Notes: generated from the sequence alone by a model not told the origin. A DNA stretch of 64,000 nt from Bigelowiella natans CCMP2755 (GCA_000320545.1 ADNK01002596.1:100001-164000), one strand, 5' to 3'; positions 11,662 through 23,810 are shown, counted from the stretch's first letter. Translations and numbers: made by a program.

Positions 11662-14600
11662 CTATGATTGTAGTGGATCTAAGTGCACCGGTGAACTCAT
11701 CCGCCGTCTTTTTTCTTCCAGCGCAAATCTAGATTGACGAGCCAACTTGATCTCTTCGTCACTCAAATGCGTGTGTCCTCTAATTCTAAAGTTGTTCTCT
11801 AGCGTTCTAGCTGGAGCTGTTTTAGCACTATAAGCGCTCACATCGGAACTTGCTCTTTTTCGACTCTTTTGAATAACAATCTCCTCCTTTGAAAGCATTC
11901 ATAACGTCCAAAAAATATTTTTTAGTATGAATTAAAGTCTAGATAGAAATTGAACATAGTTTAGACTGCAATACAAGAAAAATTACCTTCAGTTTTTTCA
12001 TATCGACAGAATCTCTGGTTCTTATTTCCTTGCCTCTTTCTATATAAGTACTTTATATCAGATGTCAATATATTTTAAAAAGAAACACATTGTGCATGTT
12101 GTAGACATAAATCATGATAATACCATTCATATGTGAATCGACTTGATCACTTGAATCTGCATACTCAGTTCCATTAATCTGCAACCTTTGGACATGTCGA
12201 TCTGAAAATCTCATGGAGGATATTCGACGATGACCCTATGTAAACGAGAACATTAGAATACAGTTTAAAGATATTGGTGGCTACCTTTGGTTGTCTTCGA
12301 CTAGGAATCTCAGGAAGATGAACCTATATTAAGAGAGTTTAATTCTGAAGCGTTCATTATCCTCAGTTTTATCTATTCTAATGTTACCGATTTAGTTTGA
12401 CGATGCTGTCTTTGGTTCGGTCTTTGGTTCGATCTACGTCTGGGGCTTAAGTCCCAGGCTCTATAAGATTAGAAGTCAACACTCTAATCATGTTCTGCAC
12501 TACGCATTGAATCGTACGGCGACAACCTTGAACTATCCGTTTCGGGTTGAAAGTTTTTACTAATTTCAAGTTTGAATTTACTCAATTCAGGATAAATATA
12601 TGCATAATAATAATAATTCAAATTGTTACGGGATGTCCCTAGAGTTTGGACTTGGAGTTGAATCTGTTTTGTGCATGTCAAATCAAAGATATTGGGGGGG
12701 GAATAAAACACTAGGAACTTCCTTTACACACAGTATCCACAGTGTCCATGCTCATATATATTTTCAAGTAATCTTCCTGTCTTCCTTTTTTATGAGGGCA
12801 CTTTCAAAAATTTTGAACTTTTGTTTGCATTTTTTGTTCTAGGCCTTTGCTCGTATGAGATTTAAGAGCCTTTAGCAAACGCCCATCACCTTGTTGTACT
12901 TCACGAAGGAGTTCCCTGGGAGATTTTTTCAGAAGGAGTTCTCGAGGAGATTTTTTGTGTTGAATCCACCCTCGGGGAGATTTACCTAGTTGAGGATTCA
13001 AGTAGATATCATTAAATTTGAACTGCTTTTGTAAGGCATTTAAATTGTTTAGGCCTTATGGAAAATTTTAATTTATCACCTTTTTTTGATCCTCGCCCAG
13101 TTGGAGTTGAGCTCTGGTGGAATCTGACATTTCTTATTTGTATGGGTGTGACTAATTTCAAACACAATTTCTTACCTAGGACTAGCCCATACGCTCATGA
13201 CGCTGCTAACTTCGAGGTCAATGTCATCCTGATTAGAGGAAAATAAAAACATGTACACATTGAATCATTGAATTATTGAGACAACCTCCTCAATTTGTTC
13301 CGAGTCACTCGTATTTCGTTGTTCCTCCTTGACGTGATGCTACACATTTGATAAAAGTTTAAAGGTGATATAAAAGCTAATAAATATCTGAGCAACCTGT
13401 GTGTTAAATAATGATGTTGTCGGCAAAATAAGAGGACCAAGGTTGTGACCTGATAATAAAGGCAAAAAGTCAACCAAAACTTATTGCCTCGAAAAACTGC
13501 AGCTACCTCCACGGCCAGTGGTTTTCTTTTTTAAGCATGACTAATATGGATATACTCAAATTTACATCGCTCATCTTGGTGAAAATACAGAATATTATTT
13601 TACTTTCAAGGATGCAGATTTCTCAGAGCTCCGGAAAGACCTGTAGATCCCATTTGTTAGAATCATTCAGATAGAGTGTAAAATAAGACTAGCAATATAC
13701 ATGGCTGAGGGCGAACAAGCCATAGAACTGGGGCTGACAGCTGCTTCCATACTCTAAAACATAGCATATCTGCTTTAGACACCTCTATTTTGGAAAAAAT
13801 AATAGAATTAACTGAATCCGTTTTGAGGTGGTAAGAAGGTAAAAGAGGATTCTGTGAAGCTGAAACTTGAAATGGTTTGGGAGTCTGAATATACATTCGG
13901 ATTACATCTTTTAGACAACATAGTGTGAGCAAAATTCAAGGCTTAATTCGAACTTTATCGTCATCCACGGATAAGAGGGCCAATTGTGTACTATTTTCAT
14001 AAAATAAAAAAATAATTTAAATCGATTCATTTGTTTTACAGTCAGATAAAACCTTATTTCGGAGTTATTTGAGGGAGAGACCCGCTCAACCTTTCCTCTT
14101 GGTCGTTCTGTTGCTCTTTCCATATGTGATACCGAGTATAGTCGTCCTACACCTGCTGTTGATATTTGTCACCGTGCCGAAGCTAATTATAACGGCAGTT
14201 AACTCACTACTTTCTGGCTGTCGAAGTTTAACATTTCTTTGCTTCTTTGCCATCTTCTAAAAAGTGATTTGTTGAAGTGTTATCTATCCTCAACATAAAA
14301 AATACAAATATATCCCCCCAACACACCTTATCGCTACTCGTCCTGCCATTATTTCCAAGAGTAGTTCGAGAAACTTGCCCATCAAATATATTCATGAAAC
14401 ATTCAACCTTAAATCATACAAATAAGTGCGGTACCTGTCCACATATCTTTCTGGTGTCTTTTAGCAGAACTATTTCATTTCAAATACTTAGAGTAATATT
14501 TTGATGTGAGAATATTGCAAATTACTCTTTTAATGTATCCAGGCGCCTAAAAGAAAATTTCAATTCATTTGAAACCATATTAATGTTCTATTTTGTCACA

Positions 14601-15644
14601 AGACTTGCAAAGTGAATCACCTTGGTGTCCTGGATTTGGCATGCGGAGATGGTTGTATTATCATTCTGCCGTGATACTTCGTTTCATTTTCGATTCTACT
14701 GAAAATTCGACGCATCTTGTGCAGTATTTTTTAAAACCTGATTTTTGATGAGGATGACGGACGCAGTCTTCTTTCCGTCGGTGAAGACGCCGGGGAAGGA
14801 CTAAATGTACATGTCATGCATGTCCAGATTCACCACACAAATTACCATTATCACACACACACACACACACACGGTATATAATTTACTTCTTTTTTGATGC
14901 AGGATTATCAACAATCCTAGGAGACGCCCATCCAGCTGTTTGATTCCAAGCCCCTCCGGAAGGTGATAGTACTCCGTATCTGTAGCATACAATCACGTTT
15001 TGCAAGCACTGGATCTCAACATTGCATTTTTGACCCAAATTGTTGCAAGCCACTTGGTGGGGTAGAAGTGCTCCCTGAAGATCTATTAGTATGTGAGACA
15101 TGAAAACTTGGAGCTTCTCGTGGAGCTGCTATCTAAGAAAACCTTCGTTGAGTTTTGTGCTTTGTACTTCCACGACTTTTCCCAGAGGAGAGTATACTCT
15201 CGGTCGTTGTCGATGCAGTTGTAACATGTGCCGGGGAAAGCTCATCCTTTCACAATGGAGTTATTTTCTTTCATTCGTTTGTTTCAGGAATTACCATATG
15301 TCAAACTGTCACCTGCTTTAATTTCTTGACATCCAATTTCCAATTTCCAAGGCGTTCAAGATTACCATTATGAGGCCTAATTCTTGCCACTGGTAGCGAA
15401 GATATTCCAACATTGCTAATGTTTGCAGCTGGAGAAGAGGGTGGAGCACGAAGAGCGATGCTTTGATTCCGCAATTTGACATCTGCACAATTGTATCCGA
15501 AGAGATAAGTTGTCAATTTGATGTAATTTGCAACAGTCTGTAGCAATTACCGTTCCCAACTTCTGACGAATCTTCCACTCTGATTCTCAAGTTGGCTGGA
15601 ATCATCCCTGTTCTTCGCCCCAGTGACCAAAATGATGGCGAACT
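11662..15644 (-). CDS. Ser/Pro/Arg-rich low-complexity protein with at least 27 tiny exons, 5' incomplete
   Basis: In minus-strand order the exons are 15551-15644, 15313-15482, 15168-15246, 15035-15074, 14887-14979, 14621-14698, 14435-14469, 14327-14373, 14133-14256, 14053-14107, 13954-13990, 13813-13884, 13701-13753, 13604-13640, 13507-13525, 13397-13449, 13286-13327, 13176-13228, 13080-13123, 12890-12985, 12630-12663, 12518-12580, 12388-12460, 12285-12323, 12124-12235, 11987-12039 and 11662-11886. All phases match and the sum is 1920 nt (640 codons). Most introns are only 49-100 nt and free of microsatellites, but two of 192 and 226 nt occur. The protein looks disordered: SP/TP motifs (VSPSSMACSPS, STPSPN), KSPRG and repeated KSPRELL, and a basic C-terminus (RKRASSDVS, EEKRRRMSSP). 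Such sequence suits a kinase substrate, cytoskeletal or splicing-related protein, but no domain is recognised. The first exon shown begins in phase 0 after an acceptor. Confidence 0.72.
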
Positions 15645-17741
15645 CTAATAAGGGCGTGAGCAGCTTGGCATATGACGGAACTCGCACTTGCATGTTCTAA
15701 CATTTTTAGTTCAAAACAGATGGAAGGTTGAAAACATGCCATGTGACCACAATTTGGAAGTAGAGGTCATCATGGGCATTCTCATCAAGTGTTGATTTTT
15801 TGTCCAATGTGGTAATTGTTGATTTTTCGATGGATAAACACAAACTTCTTCTCAATTGCACAATGCTGCAAGCCTTTTGATGCCTAATCTCCCAAGTTAA
15901 TTAACTGCACTTGTGTCACTTGAATGAAGACCTGGACACTCGAAGTGATGCGCTGGTGTTGGTTCTCGGGTACCGCTACCGTCGTATTTTTGGACACAAC
16001 AAAGCCGGAACCCCGGGGTGGTTCATCATGCAAAGCAAAATGCAGCCCAATTTCATTCGTAATCAACCCATTTCTGCACAAGTAGAGAGAATTCGTATAG
16101 GCATCAATGTTCGTCACTCAAATGTTCTTTGCGCACATTGCGTCAAAATAGGCATGAAAGGGCAACGTTCGGCCTGCATTTCTAGCAGCAGCACAAACTT
16201 TTTTGAAAGAGGAAATCTGAAAATTGGTCTTCTTCCTTCAAATTCTTTGCGTTGCTCTGGCTTCGTTCATCGAGGGTCAGGCTAGCAGGGGTCGAAATGC
16301 CGAAATGGACAAACATGAATCAGTCGCTCAATCAATCAATCATTCAATCAATGAAGAGGGGTGTCACTGGTGCACGTGCTTCATTCTTTGATCCTTTCAA
16401 AGCACCATTGGAATTGCTTTGTTCACTTGTTCGTGTTGACACGTGCATGCCACAACGTGACGAGACACAGTTTTCCTGACGCGGGTGTTTGTTCTTGTTT
16501 TCTTGGGCGTCGTTGTTCGCACGTTCCACTCTTCTTCTTCTTCTTCTTCTTCTTCTTCTTCCTCCTCCTCCTACACCCCTGCGATGTAGCGAACATGGGA
16601 GCCTGGAGCCTGCTAGCCTGAGCTTCTTCACGTGCCATGTGTGATGGATGCATCTGAACAGTGTGACAAGGATGATAGACATGCAATACATTATGCTGTA
16701 TTGCTGTGTCTATTATGAGGCCAGCCCAAACAAACTGAGCCATCAGATCCAGAGAGATGCACGTGCACACACACAGTTGATTGAGCGTGGCATGGCATGC
16801 ACGTCTGGACCCATGTGGCAGAAATGTCGACAGTCTAGCAGCCATCACCAGATCAATCAAATCACAACAGCTAGACAACTCTGCTAGAATGCAACAAGAA
16901 CTGTTCAGTGCAGAATCCACTCCAGGATCGACGAGATCCACACAACATCTAGCCTTGTGCACATCGCATCGATCGATCGGGCTGTGTCCACAACTGCAAT
17001 TTCCTCTCGGCGCCTCGCTAGCGCGCAACATTTCTGCATTTCCCCCTCTAGCCCTCCCGTTGCATGCATCTGCATTTGCCAGCTTGTTTTTGTAATCCAC
17101 TTTGTTGTGATGAAAAAGATTTAATCCAGCAAAACACAGAAGATCACTTAGATTAGGCCGCAGCTTAACTAGAGATGATAAATGCGTTAGCATAATCTTG
17201 AAATTTAGTAGATTCACTCTTTTTGATCTTAGCGAATCCAGACACTTATGTCATGGTCATCACCCAAATGTTAAGTACGCAATGCAAGTATCATTCCTAT
17301 CGTGTCCTCTAACTATTACGGACGCAATGCAAGTTTCATTGCTGAAGGATGCTCATAACAACAGATTTGGTTTCGGATTAGTATGAATTGCTGTACTATT
17401 ATCATTTTTGTAATATTTTAATTTAATTAGTAGCGGTCTAATTTTTGTTAACTCGATTATTGTCTTCCAAGTTTGTGTGCCGAGAGAGAAATAGATGGTG
17501 AGTTTGAAAAAAAGAGTAACTTTCTAATAAAGGAATACTATGTACAAGGAGAGAGGGTAAGTTTTTTTCTCGACTACATGTCCGTTACTGAGACTGGACC
17601 GATGAAGCCAGCAAACACTGTACAATACACTGCCGACCCCATTGTAATTGGTTCCACGTTTCACATTTGATTAGTGAGAGGGGCTTCTTTCTAGTTCCCG
17701 GCCCGGCAGTGATTTTACATAACATTTTGACGAAACTGCAC
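15645..17741. other. Intron or intergenic DNA with an inserted TGCA/CpG-rich segment
   Basis: About 15.8-17.1 kb resembles the 9.8-11.4 and 21.5-23.5 kb segments in word use: GTGCATGC, TCTAGCAG and CpG, with few trinucleotide repeats apart from (CTT)n at 16529-16560. It carries AGTCTAGCAG at 16832. Frames up to 264 codons on the minus strand (16423-17217) have no domain and run through the CTT repeat. A near-duplicate ACGCAATGCAAGTWTCATT occurs at 17277 and 17321. The segment interrupts the path between the 17742-18344 frame and the many-exon gene below. Confidence 0.45.
16529..16571. repeat. (CTT)n/(CCT)n microsatellite
   Basis: About 11 CTT units are followed by CCT units. They give poly-Arg/Lys or poly-Phe frames that should not be taken for proteins. 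Confidence 0.9.
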
Positions 17742-18344
17742 TCAAGCCAAGTGGGAGGGCAGAGCCGTTTCTTTTCCGTCTGAACCTCCGACATCAAGAG
17801 TAAGGTCAAATTGCAACATGTCCGAAAGATCGTCTTGCTGAGATGGATACTGTCCCATCGTACCATTGTTGGTCCTAGACCCCGAGTTATGTTGCTCTAG
17901 TGAGGGGCCACCGCTGATTGTTCGTTTCTTCAACAACTCGAAAACAGTTGGAGACGAAGAGAGTTTAACATCCCCCGATCCCCTGGTGTCCTGAGAGGTG
18001 CCTTGTGAATTGGGTGCAGGGATAAATTTGCTCTGCTTTGCTCCACTTGTGAGCCTGTCTAGGAAACCAGATGGCAAATTCTGCGGACAAGAGAATCCCC
18101 CATATTCTGAGAGCGATCGTGACAGTTCCGTCTTTTCGGTTTCACTGCTTTTTCGTGAGAGTTCTGTCTCAAACATTGGGGAGCTGGGGAGGAGGAGGCT
18201 TGGTGGTTGAACTTTAGGTTTCAGTGGTCGTCGAGAAGGTGGTTGCGGCGGTATTCCAAATGCTGGGCACGAATGTGCAACTGATATCATACCACCTGCC
18301 AGTGACTCATGCTTTGAATTCAAAATTGGCTTGGCTTTGCTCAT
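17742..18344 (-). CDS. Ser/Pro-rich open frame, candidate 5' exon of the many-exon gene below
   Basis: This uninterrupted 200-codon frame starts MSKAKPILNSKHESLAGG. It is rich in Ser, Pro and Lys, with SP sites and an ETELSRKSSETEKTELSRS segment that repeats ELSRxxSE. The ATG follows an acceptor-like ttcactag, so a 5' leader exon is possible. In strand, style and frame openness it matches the 11662-15644 gene. A weak donor inside (GAT|GTCGGA, phase 0) would fit that gene's first resolved exon. The link is inferred, because about 2 kb with a repeat-like segment lies between them. Alternatively it is a separate single-exon gene ending at the TGA at 17742. Confidence 0.5.
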   Translation of the reverse strand: MSKAKPILNSKHESLAGGMISVAHSCPAFGIPPQPPSRRPLKPKVQPPSLLLPSSPMFETELSRKSSETEKTELSRSLSEYGGFSCPQNLPSGFLDRLTSGAKQSKFIPAPNSQGTSQDTRGSGDVKLSSSPTVFELLKKRTISGGPSLEQHNSGSRTNNGTMGQYPSQQDDLSDMLQFDLTLDVGGSDGKETALPSHLA

Positions 18345-19588
18345 CCTAGTGAAAGCGGAAGTAGAGACTTAAACTAACGTTTTCGCAAATCGTTGACACT
18401 TTCCTATCCCTGAGAAAATAAACGATTTTTAAAAAATAAGTGTAGATGCTAATCTCATGAAAAGACACATTACACATACATTAACAGGGTTATTTCCCAG
18501 ATTTGGACTACCTTAATGATATCAATTTTAACCTGGTAATGGCCTAGCAATCGCTCATCTTATTCAATGGCTTCTTCTGTAAAATTGGAATGATAGTTGA
18601 ATGAGTAAAGCTATCTTTAGAAAGTATTTCTTCACATTCATCGCCGCCTCCGTAATCTGAGGAGCTTACCTTAAAGAGGGTTTGGCGGTGTAAAGAGAGA
18701 TAGCAACTGGGATTCAACCTTGCAAGAAATTTTGATGAAATTTTCAAATAAAAAGTTTACCCTTATTACTGAAATGCTTCTTACATTTGAAAAAAATATA
18801 CAGTAAAATGGTAGTACGACTTGTGCATGAATCCAATTATAACCATAGTAGGACGTATTTTTCTGTTCACACAAAATAATAAAAATTCTGAATTTATTTT
18901 CAGACTATGAAGTACTTCCTTTTGATGATAAATCTTCACGTAGGTTTATAAATTACATCTCCGACAACACAATATTTATTTTTAGCTCATAATATCGTCG
19001 TATGATTTGTGAGGGAAAATGTGATGATCTTAGAGTAGTACTTTTTTGGTAGTATGTTGATTTCTGGGAGCTCAGGAGAAAAGAAGATGAAAAACTTTTT
19101 TAAAAAAGGAAGGTGCAAAAACAGATACGGCGAGCTGATGAGTATCTTCTTCAAGTAATTTTTGGCCTGTTTCCTATTCTTCTGTGTTAATCCAAATGTG
19201 GTTTCAGATTTTAGGGTTCGTTTTGTTGGTAGTGTTAGTTGCGCCAGGGTATCTGGTTTTTTCTCTTTGTTATGGGTGATGAGAAACCCTACAGTTGTAG
19301 TAGATCTACGGAAACAAACAAACGATGTTCGCAACATTTATTCTTGATCGCACGCACCGGAGAAATAACAATAGCCTATTGGAAAATCTCCCTTCTCGGC
19401 ACGATCCGTGATTCGACAAAAACCATCAAAACTAAGGGGATTAGTTGCAATATTTTCAAAGAAAGTTTGTCACATGCAACGTTCCTCCTTGCCAAAAACA
19501 CACAAAGAAATTTTAAGTCTAACAGTTAGCATTTGAATACTCAGAGTCTCTCCAGAGACGACAGCTGTTGTCGACTAATGGAAAGATA
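18345..19588. other. Divergent region between the Ser/Pro-rich frame (-) and the kinase (+), with candidate minus-strand coding at 18544-18669
   Basis: A minus-strand frame ending at 18544 (VSSSDYGGGDECEEILSKD then THSTIIPILQKK) looks coding, but the sequence just before it (AAG|GTAAGC) is a near-perfect donor, so it may be retained intron. A plus-strand frame at 19239-19529 (ETNKRCSQHLFLIARTGEI and onward) is free of low complexity but has no known domain and no proven link to the kinase exon. The rest is AT-rich, with no microsatellite block. Confidence 0.35.
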
Positions 19589-21452
19589 ATGGAAGAAAAT
19601 CACTATGTACCGGGAGGTGTCTACGGCACACCTGTGGTGCTCGAGGAGGCAAAAGACCAGCATCGTGAAGAAGAACTTTATCAAAAGCTCTTCTACAAAC
19701 AAGAAGAGGTAGAAGAAATGTAGGATGGAAATAAAGTGAATTTTATAAGGTGTACCTTGACACTGTGACTCAATTGCAGATCGAAATTGGAGAGAAACTG
19801 GGTGAAGGGAATTTTGCAGCGACATTTTGTGGAAGAATAAAGGATCTTGGGATCTCAGTGGCCCTAAAAGTCGCGAAGGCATCGGTTCGTAGTTGATATA
19901 ATCGCTATCGCGTTCAAGCTACTGATACTATGTAAATTGAAAAGGTGGATGATGAGAGTATACATGTGGAGATAAGCAATTTTTCCAAGATCGGAAAGCA
20001 TCGCAATGTGCTCCGGTATATCGGTTTTGTGATGCTGGTTGATAAGCCATGCTATATGACTGAGCTTTGCTCTTATGGCAATCTTCACGACCTCCATGAT
20101 TCGGAAAGATTTGATAAAGAGGCTAACTTTCTGAGAGTGGCGACAGATATATGCTGCGGTCTTGCACATTTACATGCAAAGGGTGTTGTACACCGAGACA
20201 TTGCATGTAGAAATCTCCTGATGCGGAAAGATGGTTCTGTACTGATCGCTGACTACGGTCTAGCTCGTGTAGTAGGCACAGGAGATGAGGCATATTATAC
20301 CGCAGGGAAAGCTCCGACAGCATGGCCATGGATGGCACCAGAATCGTTTACCTATCTCGATTCAAAAATCAAACTTGTTAAGGGAAAGTTTACCAAGAAA
20401 TCCGATGTATATATGCTTGGGGTACGTTAGATAGATCGTGTGTGCGTGGAGGCAAAACTAATCTAACTAAAGTCACGGACATATACACTGCCTGCGTATA
20501 GTATTTTTGTGTTGTGTGTTTGATTTTTAAACTCAAGACTATATTAATTATATCTAAGGTGGCTTTCTGGGAAATGTTAACAAGAGGGAAAAGACCATAC
20601 GAGGAGAGCACAGGTGGTGTGTCATCAGCAAGAATCGGAGCTAGGGAGGCTTCGGAAAGAATACGATTAGGATTATTGAAATTATCAACACCCAAAAACG
20701 CAACAGTCATACAGAAGACAATTGTGGAGGCCTGCTTAGCTTTTGATCCAGAGGAACGTCCATCAGCTATGGGGGTGCTCTCAAACGTACTTTACATCAA
20801 TCCTACCCAAGAACAACTTTCGGAGTGGAAAGAAAGTTTGGTAAGGAGGAGGAGGAGGAAGAAAATGTTCAAACTAGACGATAAGGTACATTATTATAGT
20901 CCGGTAAAAGGCGAGTATGTAAAAACTCGGAGGAAAATAGTGGAAATCAATTACGACCGTCAGGAGGTCCGATTAGATCGAATGGTGGGAATGCTGCGAT
21001 TTGATCAAATATCACACCAGCCTCCTCCTCATGATAAAGAGGTAAAAGATTTGAGGGGCAGGGAAAGAAAAATAGATTATAATCAGAAATATTGTGGCAA
21101 TGGTAATGATTACACTAAAGAGGATGGCTCGAGCCCTATAAAGGTTGCCTCTCTTTCTAATGGAGCAACAAAGACGAAGGATCGGAATTGTCAGCGGAAT
21201 ATACTTCCACCTCACTCCCCTGTACTCATAAAGTATGAAGATGAAAAAGTTGAGAAAGAGAGAACAGAGACGAATTTTGTCCCCAAAGTTGGAGATTATG
21301 TTTTTTTTTTCAGCGCAGCACTTAAGCGAATGAGTAAAATAAGAAGGCAAGTTACAAAAGTAGACCTAAATATGCGGATAGCGTGGTTGAAAGGAATGAA
21401 AAATAGAAACCCGCTCTCTTTCGACCAACTCGCACCCAATAACAACTTGTAG
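19589..21452 (+). CDS. Protein kinase (TKL/tyrosine-kinase-like) with two C-terminal beta-rich repeat modules
   Basis: Exons 19589-19708, 19780-19884, 19945-20421 and 20559-21452 are all phase 0 and give 531 residues. The Gly loop is GEGNFA (about 48-53) and the ATP lysine is in VALKVAK. The catalytic loop HRDIACRN (D160, N165) is of the HRDxAxRN tyrosine-kinase/TKL type. The metal motif is DYG rather than DFG (178-180), APE is at 206-208, then SDVYMLGVAFWEMLTRG and a late RPSA. All catalytic residues are present, so it should be active. After the kinase, residues about 337-386 and 474-526 form two related modules, each with a V-aromatic start, a K-x-R-R-x-V core and an FDQI/FDQL end, joined by a charged linker. 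The frame is open slightly upstream of the chosen Met (to about 19528), so an upstream exon is possible. Confidence 0.88.
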
Positions 21453-21907
21453 CGAGATGTAGGAGTAATGAAACCTGTCTCAATGATGATCATGAACACA
21501 ATCTAAATGACAAAAGAAAAAGGAAACGAATTTGATGATGCCCCATGATGAAGCAATGTGGCACGCACAGCACCAATTAAGTAGGCAACGTGGCATGAGC
21601 ATGCGCTACAGCTGACCCTGCACAAATGCCCCGTGAAAGACAAGCCTGTAATGTTCAGCTACGCATGACCGACCCCTTAGAGCATTGTGCCCGGCTAGCC
21701 ATTCTGTCACATGCAATGTTTCATGCATGAACGTTGCAAACGATTGAAAAAATCTCTGCACAACACGATGTGTGCGTGCGACAATGTGCTCTCTGCTCTG
21801 ACCCACACTCCAAACACAACGCACAGTTTTCATGTTCAACGACACGTGTGGTCACGTGCAATCATCAAATTTGTTCCTCCCACTCATCCAACATGCACTC
21901 CACACAC

Positions 21908-21908
<1 letters not shown>

Positions 21909-21946
<38 letters not shown>

Positions 21947-21955
21947 ACACACACA
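21909..21955. repeat. (CA)n microsatellite
   Basis: This CA tract has one interruption (CATA). It lies inside the TGCA-rich segment. Confidence 0.95.
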
Positions 21956-22320
21956 TTGTTCAATGTGCAGTCTAGCAGTTGCATCGGATGACGACAATCG
22001 GAAAAATGCAACAATTTTGTCATGCGTACATGCATCCGTCCCCGAGCAACGCTGGCACGTTCACAATGCAGGATGTGTCAAGGAAACGAGCTTGCATTGC
22101 GATGAGTGGAGAGCCGCTGCAAGCTAGCAAGACATGCAACGTTTGTGTCTTCAGCTCGATGTGTGCCGGTCTGTTTCAGCGGGCTTGCGGTAGCTGTTTG
22201 GCTTTTGTGCGCGGGACTGTGTTGGAGATGTCACCGCAAGTCAACACGCGGTCCTGTGTGCGTTTGAATTCTGATGACCTGAGAACTTGCGCTGCATGCA
22301 TGTGCATGTTGGATTCCGGC

Positions 22321-22526
22321 GCATTCGCGAAGATTCTCGAATCATCCAGAATTCTCTCGAATTCTCTCGAGCGTTCTGGAAGATTCCCGAAGCTTCCGGA
22401 ATGCTCTCGAAGCTTCCGGAGAATTCTCGAAACTTCTGGAGAATTCTCGAACATTGTGGAAGACTCTCGAAACTTCCGGAATGTTCTCGAATTCTCTGGA
22501 AGGTTCTCGAAGTTCTGAGAACTTCC
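22321..22526. repeat. 10-bp-periodic array of TTC/GAA decamers resembling a giant heat-shock element
   Basis: Twenty consecutive decamers run in exact 10-base register, and 19 of 20 end in GA (mostly CTCGA, CCGGA or CTGGA). Most contain TTC upstream of GA, so adjacent units read nGAAnnTTCnnGAAn, for example TCGAAGCTTCCGGAGAATTC. Because the period is 10 and stops are absent, several frames on both strands stay open, giving spurious Glu/Ser/Arg-rich proteins. No transcription unit directly adjoins it. Confidence 0.85.
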
Positions 22527-23691
22527 ATGCGCATGCACACAGCGCAGCGTGCAGTGACGTGCACAGCAGCGCAGCGTGCAGCACGAGTGGGCGTGCGCAT
22601 GCTGCGACAGTTCCTCAATCGTGGGTGGCGCGGCCACACCGCTGACAGTCTGCACGCAAAGCAGCAGCAGGCCACAATGCCACGGTGCATGCACGTTGCA
22701 GACACAGCCTCATCGCATGTCTAGACACACCCAAGATGCACGCATGTGTGCAGCACGCCGCTGCCTTGCAGTGCTCACGCACAGCGTCAGCGCACACGTC
22801 TGTAGACGTGCCCACCGCCAATGGATCGATTGAATGCGAGAACGGCAGCTAGTCTAGCAGTGCACGATGCATGGTGGTGATTGCGCACGTGCTGCAAGCA
22901 ACACAACAGGTTCATGTTGCACGCAAGATCGCAAAGCAGCTCGGATCACTGCCCATCGATCACTTTAGCAGCAGCTCACTAGCTCAAATGGCTGCTGGGA
23001 ATCATCGTGCAGTCAGATGCACCATCTGAACCAGATTGTTGCAGTGCATTGCATTGAGACGCTGTTCGTGCGTGTCCAACCAGCTTGATTCTTTTCAAAG
23101 ATTGGTCACAACAACTCACCAACTTGTGTTAATTTTTTTCGTGATGGATGGGAACTGTGGAAAACTAATGCGCCACAAACATGCTGTGTGACAATTCAAA
23201 GAGGAATCTCTTCCATGATGCTGTCCATGAGAACTTGCACGCATAAAAGTGTTCCAGTGTGCATGATTGATGCACCGACGATGGTGGCCGTCTAGCCATG
23301 CGAAAATGATCCAGACGCAGTGGCGGTAGGAATGATGTGGTAGCACACCGTGGTTTCATTTGTCGTTGGAAGTGGACCAGATCGTCTAATTAATGGCACC
23401 TCCAGTCGTTGCTCACATCATCATCTCACATTTCCTCTCTGTGTGTGCATGTGCATGTGCGTGTGTGTTTTGCATCATCTGTCTAATCTCGGCTCAAAGA
23501 TGCCATGAGCAAGATGAGCCACATGAGGTCAGAACCTACACAACATGCAATCATGAATGTGAGTGGTGAGTGATGATGCTCGGTATTGGCAGTGGCAGTA
23601 GCAGTAACAAAGTAGCATGTGTGAATCAAGCACTACGAATCGATGCAATGCAAACACACAGCAACAAGAGTGATGTAGCAGCAGCAGCAAC

Positions 23692-23726
<35 letters not shown>

Positions 23727-23810
23727 CAGTGAGATCATGTGTTTGGAAGATGAATGTTGGTGATAGATCTGCTGCATTGGTGGCTGTTGCAGTGATGATA
23801 ATGATCATAG

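Noticed and set aside
16423-17217. 264-codon minus-strand frame
   Set aside because: It crosses a (CTT)n repeat read as poly-Arg/Lys. The composition is that of the alien segments and no domain or start context supports it.
22321-22526. CRISPR array
   Set aside because: The units are 10 bp with no spacers, and the genome is eukaryotic.
22176-22724. Long overlapping Glu/Ser/Arg-rich open frames on both strands
   Set aside because: They are products of the 10-bp periodic array, which lacks stop codons in several phases. There is no independent coding evidence.
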